Shown here in pieces: positions 11,001 through 20,000 of a DNA stretch of 64,000 nt. Source of the DNA: Undaria pinnatifida. Lineage: Eukaryota; Sar; Phaeophyceae; Laminariales; Alariaceae. Below the pieces are notes generated by a model. It was not told the DNA's origin and searched no databases. It was given only the letters and a program-made list of their open reading frames with translations. How positions within the stretch are numbered: the stretch's first letter is position 1; each line of letters opens with the position of its first letter. The position numbers and the translations under genes are program-made. The stretch is from assembly GCA_012845835.1 (NCBI GenBank), contig JABAKD010000002.1, forward strand, positions 11,940,120 through 12,004,119, read 5' to 3'.

Positions 11001-14000
11001 TGATGGTGCCATTTGTAGTCGTACACTACACTGCTGGTTATGTACGAAACAACGGCTTTTTCGATTGTTCAAATGTGGACCTTGATTTAACGGGAGCATA
11101 TTGTTTCATGTAGTCTTCTACATGGCCTTCTATATGTAGTCTTGTAGCCATGCTGTCTGCATGATGTGGCGCCGATGGTTGAGAGTCGGTCGGAATTTGA
11201 TAGGGTGCGGGGCGTGAAGAGCCTCGGGCAAAGGCGGTCCGCATGCGACAGCAAGCGATATGGGTCACGTCAGAAAGCGGCGACGGCGAGCTAAAAAGCC
11301 GCGGTACGATGTACCGCAAGGGGTTGGTGTCAAAAACTAGTCCGAGGCTGAGTTGACCAATCAGCGTCGCGAATCGGGACTAAGAAGTTAGGTGTATTCT
11401 GCTGTACCGCACGGTCGCCCGGAATGGTTGCGGTATACCGCTTTCTGTCGTCTGCCCAACTTTAGTTTTGGGAGGGCGATGGGCGTGCTATGACATCGGT
11501 CGTCGTACTTTGCACCGCCTCGGCTCTACATTTATCCCTTCCCTCCTACCGTATTATCGTGTTCTCACTGCAAATATCACCTCGTTTACACCTCAAGTAA
11601 ACATTTTGGGGGGAGGGCGATGGGCCTGCTGTGACCTCCATCGTCGGGCGTTTCACCCTTTCACTCTGTCAATGCCTTCACCACATGATCGTGTTCTCCA
11701 CCGTATACGGTATCCTACCCTTCATTTGAAGGAGGCCGATGGGCCTGCTTTGATTTCCATCGTCGTGCTTTGCACCGCTTAACCCCTGCAACTCCACCAC
11801 TACCTTTCTCGTGTTGTCCCTGTACTGCATGCCTCGCCCCCTCAGGAGGGCGATGGTCCTGCTGTGACCTCCATCGTGGTCGCAGCTGGAGAAGTGGGCA
11901 GCGGGACGGCGGGAGCGGCGGGGGGGCAACACTTCAGCGAGCTTACACCGAGGGGCGTCCCGGGCTACCCTGAGCGCAATGTAAGAGAAACGCTTGGACG
12001 CAGCGTAGTCCGCTCTATCCTAAGATGTCAGGAGATAGCACTTTCACCCTTTGCCAGGCACCAAATGTGCCTTCATTTTATTTGGCTAACGCCAGGGTAC
12101 TAGGTTTTATTGTGGAACGCTCGGTCCTACGCCCTTGGCTGAGCACGTTTTTATTCCCTTGCTCCGACATGCCTCCTATTGCACCTATTCTGAGTAGCGA
12201 CATGTTTCGTGTTTCATTGGAACACAGCAAATCAACGTGTCATGTCATGCACTATTTTAAGACCCGCTCTCGATAAAATGCTAGACTCTCGATCTGGATA
12301 AAAGACAGTTGCTTACCGTAGCACCGACTCTCTATTAAGAAAGCGGGACACTGGCTACCTATAGATATACGTATTTTAGGAAAGGGTGGGGTTCACATTG
12401 GCTTTGGTAGAGCCCCTCCGGAAATTATCAATTTTCTGCAAAACTTTCGTCTGAGTTTTTGTAAGTTCGTTTTTATTGTATTGAGAGGGTCGGTGGTGTG
12501 TAGTTTGGTGTTTTCGCGCGGTTGAGTCTTTTTTTTGCTGATGATGACGATGATGGTGAAGATGATGATGATGCTAATGATTGCGATGCCAACGGTGATG
12601 ATGATGACGATGGTGGTGATGGTGATGACGATAGTCATAACGATGGTGTTGGTGATGATGATGATGATGATGATGATGACGACGCTAATGGTTGCGATGC
12701 CGATGATGATGATGAATTTGGTACAGGTGAAAGGCATGCCTGCAGGCGACGTGGTTGTGGTACAGATGAAGACCCGTTCCAAGAGCGGCGCCTTCCTGTC
12801 TTGCGAAACCCAAGTCACCAGGTATATATAATATGTACATGCACACGCGTGCTGCCATGCATCGGACAGGTCGTTTTTTTTCTTTTTTTCATCCTCCGGC
12901 GGACGGGGAAAAATAAAGCTTTAGCTCACCACACTTCCACGTATTTTCATACGCGTCATGTGTCGATTTAACTCAGTAGCCCAACGCTAGCTGGCGCACC
13001 CTTCGGATCCCATTGTAGGTATAGCGCAAGCTGTCCCTATCAGTGGTCTTCGTTACAACCCCGGCAGCGCAAGCGGACAGATCATGGTGTAGGTGGCGAT
13101 TTCGACCACGATACAGATCGCGATACAGATCACGATATGGATCAAAACGTAATACACGATGTGGATCCTACATTTGGCGATATGAGATGTTGTGCGAGAG
13201 CGTTGCTCCGAAAGCGGCGCTTTCCTGCTTTTCGAAGACCTCGTCGCCAGGTGTATACATATTATTATTGTTCTGTTTGCCATCTCCCAATGTGTAGCGC
13301 TTGTTCAGTCACACCGTCAACATACAACGGAACTGCTTATACACGTTTCTACGAGATTTAACGCATTAGACAGAGGACGATCTAGATCATCTGTATAAGT
13401 TTACCGTTATGAAATGTTGTTCATGAGCGCTTCTCCAAAAGCGGAGCCTTTCCTGCCTTGCGAAGAACTCGTTACCAAGTACGTACGGCATTCGTGCGTA
13501 TACGCGGTCTTGAAGCTTTTTCAGCCGATCTGCGTTGATGGTGGTGCTTCATTGGAAGTACTACCTGCAGGAGCAGATACGGAACACAGGTTGAACCCAG
13601 CACTTTAGGTCGTGCAGTCCCGAAGGAGTTGGGGCGGGGGGGGGCTCATTCCATGAATAGCGTTAACCCTCGCATCTCAGCCCGGACGGAGCACGTGGGT
13701 TTTTCACGGACCAGGTAGACATGACGTGTACCAGGCGCGAAGTGTCTTGATGTCTTGAAGCAAATCTCATTCAGGGTGAGTGGGGGGGGGCGTGGTCGTT
13801 ATTTTGATAAATGAGATGCATGGAGGGTACCTTGCCATGACTCAGTCTCTCTCTCCCCCCCCCCCCCCCCCAATCGTGCCATTCCCTCCATTGCCAGCCT
13901 CGTGCACAAGACTATGGCTTCCAGTCCGACGAGCGTGGTGGTGGTTCACTTTGTGGCTGGGTCTAAAACAGGGATACGCTTTCCCTCGGTAAACACCTTG

Positions 14001-17000
14001 ACAAACCTGCAAGGCCAGTACGGGGAGCGGCTCGTGGTGAGTCACCCATGGCACTGGCTGGGCAAAGTTACCGTTTCTTTTGACAAGTTTTTTTCTTGTC
14101 TCGATTTTATTTTCCATCTTCTGGACGTGGTCACAGGTGTCGCCCCTTCTCCTCCCCCCCGGTACGTATACACGTGCCTTTATTTTTATCGTGCAGAGGG
14201 TACAGTTGTTCCACTGCTTGTCGATTTTCATCGAATTACCACGACTTATTGGACACGTGACTGATGGCGTTTGCACGATTAGCTTCTGAACAAAGGCAAG
14301 ATATCGATACCGCTACGTGCAGCGGTCGCGTACAGAACGCGCCACCGTACCCGCCGCCAACCTGCAAAACGAACGATATATATCGCTAGGCACCCGCACT
14401 GCAGAATACCTGCAACTCTCGTCAAATTGTGTGCGTTTTCTTCGGTCGGCGGCGGTGGCGGCGGACGCATCGTCCGGCTCTCATCCTCGGCCTCGAAAAA
14501 AGTCCCAGATTTTTTTTAGTAATTATTCTAACCACGTCAGCGGTGAGTTCGACGAATTTAGGCGGCGTGAAATGGAGAAAGTCGCGACGAATTTAGGCGG
14601 CGTGAAATGGAGAAAGTCGCGTCCGCTGGTAACATTATGACAAGACTGCAAGGACTCGTGACTGGCCGAGCTCTGCCGCCGCGTTTCTGCCCTGACGCTG
14701 TACCCGGGCCCCAACAGGGCTAAAACCCACCCCCCCACTCCGTCTTCCCCAGCAACACTTGGATGCATGCTGGTAAAATTAGTCTCCTCCCCACCCCCTT
14801 AATGCCCCCCTATTCCTCAAACACCCCCCACAAGTCCCAATACCGCCCACAACCCCAATACCGCCCTTTGACCCCAATACTGCCCATGACCCTAATAACA
14901 CCATATCCCCAATACCGCCCATAACCTCAAAATACCGCCCACAACTCCAATACCGCCCATAACCTCAATACCGCCCATAACTCCAAAACCTCCCATAACC
15001 TCAATACCTCCCATAACCCCAATACCGCCCATAACCCCAATACCTCCCATGACCTCAATATACCCTCCGTAGCTCCAATGCCCGCCATAAGGCCTATATC
15101 GCCACAGCCCTAAAAAAATCCGTAACCGCAGCACCCCCCATAAATTCACTATGCCCAAACCCATAACCCCAACAACCCCTATAACCTCAATACCTCCTCC
15201 GCAACCCCGCGACAGGTGGTTGTCGATGCGTGTCAGCTACGCTCGGAGGCCGGGAACATTCGCAACTACGCGTCTCTTGGGTTTTTGACGCTCGTCACGG
15301 GCTCGAAGTTCTTCTGCGGCCCGCCGTTCTGTGGAGCTGTTGTGTTTTCTCCGGCGGCGATGGCTGAGCTAGAGGAGGGGCACGAGCACCTCCCGTACGG
15401 CCTTCAGGACTATTTTACCCGACACGAGGTACGCATAGACCTATCCTGACAGGGCTGCGAGTTGCCAGACGGAACCCTTCGGGTCGGGCTGCAAGTTGCC
15501 TGGTATTGCTTGTAGTCGTCGACTATAATACCTTGGTAGTTATTTCCTGGCGAGGTATTATTAAAGCTTGAGGCGGGGCACGAGCACCTCCCGCACGGCT
15601 TTCAGGGCTACTTCACTCGCCACGGGGGTGCGTGAAATTGTTGTATTTTGCCTGAGAGCTATTCTTCAAGGCTTTTCACGGATCGGGTCGATTTTCGCGG
15701 GTCTGACCCGACCCGAACCTTGATATTTGAAGACCTCTTGATCCGACCCGACCCAACCCGCGAGCTTTCCAACATCTCCTGCCCCGACCCGTGAGGTTAT
15801 ATATACTGCAGTCTAGTCTTTGTTTTCCGGGTCGATTCACGACCCGTGAAAATCGCTGGTTTTGTTCGACTCCAGAGTGGAGTGTGTCCGGTGACCACGG
15901 TCGGATTTATTGCGATGAGATAATGTGACAACAGCAGTAACATGTCGCACTATGAGACCCCTTCGGGTCTTCAGAGGAAAACCAAGTCAAAAACAAATGA
16001 CGATTGCGTCATCGGTGACACTAGGCAGCCCCAGCGGCCGCGGTAGGGTGTATGTCCAAACTGAAATCCTATAATCAATAGAAATGAATTTTTATAGTGC
16101 GGGGGGGGGGGTGTACTCGATGTTCATGCATGGCCGCAGTCGTATGACTGTATGGTATAGAGCTTCGCATCCCTACGATGCCGGGACGAAGCATGTCGGG
16201 TTTTGGCCGACCAGGCAGACATTGCTTGCACCAAGCGCGGAGCGCCGTGAGGTGTTCGGCGAGTCGCATGAAGGGTGAGCCGCATCCTACTAAGAACCGC
16301 GTGCGACTTGAATGTGGATGGCAGCTTCAACGAGTAAATTTATTTTCCGGTATGGCCACTTGCAGAGACCGCAATGGGGGTACTATGTAACTGCTTCGTG
16401 GAAAACCTTGCAGGGGGGGCCGTGAAATTGAGTTTACCGCCGCGGCAGGGTGTGTGTCAAGCTGAAATGTTGTTGTCAATAGTAATGGAAGCTTTGTAAG
16501 GGGGTGAGGTTTAATTTGCCGGTGTTCACACTATTAATCTGTCAAGACATCCATGTTTCTTTATGTTCGAAGGAAACGGTAAGAAGCTGTATGTACCACC
16601 CGCGTATCATCGCATATGGTGCTAAAGTCTGGTGCTACAGGCTCTGCCTACAGCGCTCATTTGAAGGTCGCACCCACCTTTTTTTTTTCAAGCTACATTT
16701 AGGTCCCAAAAAGCGATCTAGTGCCATCTATGGCGCCAAAAACGTGAGTCCCTCGATGGGCTTCCTCTGTCTGAAAACGTTTTTCGAGTTATCGACGTTG
16801 GAGCTCGTGCCGCACATATTGTCGGATGGCCAACAGAAAAATGAAAAAAATAAAATAGCGGTGTTGTCGTTCTCTGCCCTCCGATGATGCAGGTGGACTC
16901 CCGGTACCCCACACTTCGCTCCAGCCTCGCTGGCTGGGAAAACCGAGGTCTTCTGCTGCGCTGGTCGAGCGCCCTGCACAATATGGAAGCGGTGAAAAGC

Positions 17001-20000
17001 ATCCCCAAGGATAGGCTGGACAATTTTGTTAGCAGGCAAGGGGTGGCTGTATCGTTTTGAGGGTGTATCTGATTGAATTATTATCTCGCATGGAAAGCCT
17101 GTCTGTTGACAACGAAAGTATGCCCCCTTTACCCTCAAAGATGTCAGGAGACGGTCAGTCAAGGGAAAACGTCCAGCCGTCAAGGGTGTCAAGCCGATTT
17201 TTCCACACTAATACCTAGTAGTTTGCCGTCAGTCAGGGTAAATTATTGGAAAATTGCCGCCCGTCAAGAGGTCAAAGTACCGTCTCCTCACATGTTTGCT
17301 TACCATAGCTCAGGCCCCACGTTCCCTCTTTCCCATGCGCCCCCTCGCCCTTGCCGCCCATCAGGTGGGTATCGGAGGTGCGTGACAGCGTGCAAGACAA
17401 GTGGCCTTACCTGAGCTTGCTGCCGGAGCAGAGGGGTGTCCAGCCGTTCAAGCCGGTGGGGGACGTTAACACGGTGGTGCCTCTTGTGGTTCGCGTTCCG
17501 AGAGCGTCCGAAGGGCCCGATGGAAACCCAGAAGTTGCTCTGGGCTACGACGTGAGTATCCTCGGTTTCAATATATAAACTAACCTCGAATAGACAAGCA
17601 GGCGCTTTGTATGATATCGTGATCAGTGGTATTGTAACTCATCTTGTGGTTCGCGATCCGACAACGTCCGAAGCACCCGGTGGAAACCCGGAAGTGTCTA
17701 GGATAAATTAATCTCGAATAGTCAACGGGTGCTTTGCATTATGCGTATCATGATGTGGTCTCGTAAGTCATCTTGTGGTTTGCGCTCCGACGACGTCCGA
17801 AGGGACCGATGGACACTCCGAAGTGGCTCTAGGCTACGACATGAGTAGCCTCGGTTTCAGTCAGCCCCTTCCACCCATAGGAAACATTCGGCATGGCCCT
17901 CCCACCAGCAGAAAAGCTCGGTTGGACCCCTCCGCTAATAGAAAAGCTCGGTTGAACCCCTCCACCAATAGAAAAGCTCGGTTGGACCCCTCCACCAATA
18001 GAAAAGCTCGGTTTAAAGTCGGACAAGAGCTACGATAGGGGCAGGTAGCACTCTTCGGCCAAAAGCACTTGTGACTGCCGGTATGATACCAATCAATTAC
18101 ATCAATTACAGTGGGTACCTAGAGCAAGAACATTGGGGACTTGAGAGCGGTCAAATAGGCATGTCCCGCCTATGCTAAGAGCTGTATATTTCTAACTTCC
18201 GATAAGAACAATGTGTAGGTAAGAGCGCTTGTTTCGGTTTGTCACGGGAAGCTCTTAAATTTGGGGCACCCACTGTACCTTTATCAATTGCATAATAAGA
18301 CTACGAAACTACGCAAAACTATTGAAATGCCGTTCAAGGGAACGGTTGAGTGAAAAACGGAAGGAGATATGTCGAAGGCACTTGAGGTATTGTACCCGAG
18401 GCATACCCGGTGCGAACCTGTTGCGCCGCGAAAACCCGAGGCACCATCCGATTATACCACCATTCAATCCTAGTGGTGTGCGAGCATGCCCACGCTCCTC
18501 CTTACCTCGCCCCCAGAGTAGCCGGCTGGGGGGGGGGGTGGGGGGTGACAGCGGAGGGAGGGTGTTGTCGCCTGATCTCGAGGTGTTTTTTCTCCTGTGT
18601 AGGCGGTACCAGTATGGTATGCTATACCCAGTTATTGGAGCCTGTCCTGTGACCGCCGACTAGATTGCGGAGGTGGGTTAATGTGAGAACAATAGCTGTA
18701 ACAATGAGGACGAAGCGATGCGAGATCCAATTCTAACATTTCTAACGGTGGGAAATATTGCCGACGCTCTATCTTTGTCTATCCCCCACACCAGGACCTT
18801 CGGCTGTTTCACCGTCTCCTGTCGGAGGATATCAGCAAACTTCTGCCAGAAGGTGCGTGCGCACATGCGTATGCGTGTATGTGTTTTGCTCACATTAGAT
18901 CGTTGTTTTTACCCAACGACACCATTATCAGCACACCCAGTGTTCGCCGGGGTTCTTCATCCTGGAGATACTGAGAACAAATAATGTCAATCAGCCTGGT
19001 GGAAACTTCTGCAAGATAACGTAGATCCATCATACAACGACCTGTGCGATCTGTGAAGTGATTTGATAAGTCTGGCAGATCCGCGACAACGATCGGTGTG
19101 ATCCGCAGTACAATGGATCTGATATTTCCGGGAGCTCTGTGGCAACGATCTGATATGTGATCCGTAGTACAGTAATCTGATGTGTCCGTCGTGTGCAACG
19201 CTGACCCTCTCTCCTCCCCCTCACTTCTCGCTCCCCATCTAGACTTAGCGGTGGGAGATAAATCGATCTCTGCAATCTTTACAATCTGGCATATCCATGT
19301 TAACGATATGTGTGATCTGTACAGTGATCTGATCTGTCTGTCCGGAGTGTGCAACCCTAACCCTTCTTCCGCCCCCCCTCCGCTCTCGTGCTGTCTAGAC
19401 TTACCTCCTGTAGATCAGCACGGTGGAAACGTGTCGTACAGATGATAGCCAATCTGCGCCATCTATCTGTACACAGATGAAGTGATCTGATCTGCCCGAC
19501 GTGTGCAGCCCTAACACTTGCTGCGCCCCACCCACGATCCTCGCGCTGTCCGTGCAGACTTGGATGTGGCAGACCGAGCGTCGGCTCGTCTTCGCGTGCT
19601 GTTTGGCCAGCCGGTCAAGCTCGGTGGGGCGAGCTTTGGGGTGGTGCGCATCGCCCTTGGCGCTGACATGCTCATCGACACCTTCTGCACCGGAAACCCT
19701 CCCACCGCGGCTGCGAGTGGTGACGACGACGCCGTTAGGCATAACGGAGGCATAGATCGCCTCCTTGCGCAGGTGAACGGTTTTCCGACAGATTCATGCA
19801 AAGAATGGCCCCGCATAAATTGCAAGTAGATTGTCTCCAATATCATGGGTGCAATCCTAAAGGGCCAACATGGTCCTGAAATGACGGGGATGTCTCAATT
19901 GAGGCGGTGCCGAACATCGTCGGCACCCCATTCGGATTTCTGTCTACCGTTTCAATGACTTGGCTCTGTTTGGCCTGGCAGGACCCCCATGGCTCGTCAT

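Noticed and set aside
12522-12971. Aspartate-rich 149-aa ORF
   Set aside because: It is produced by the GAT microsatellite. A true exon of the PLP gene (12727-12821) overlaps it in a different reading frame.
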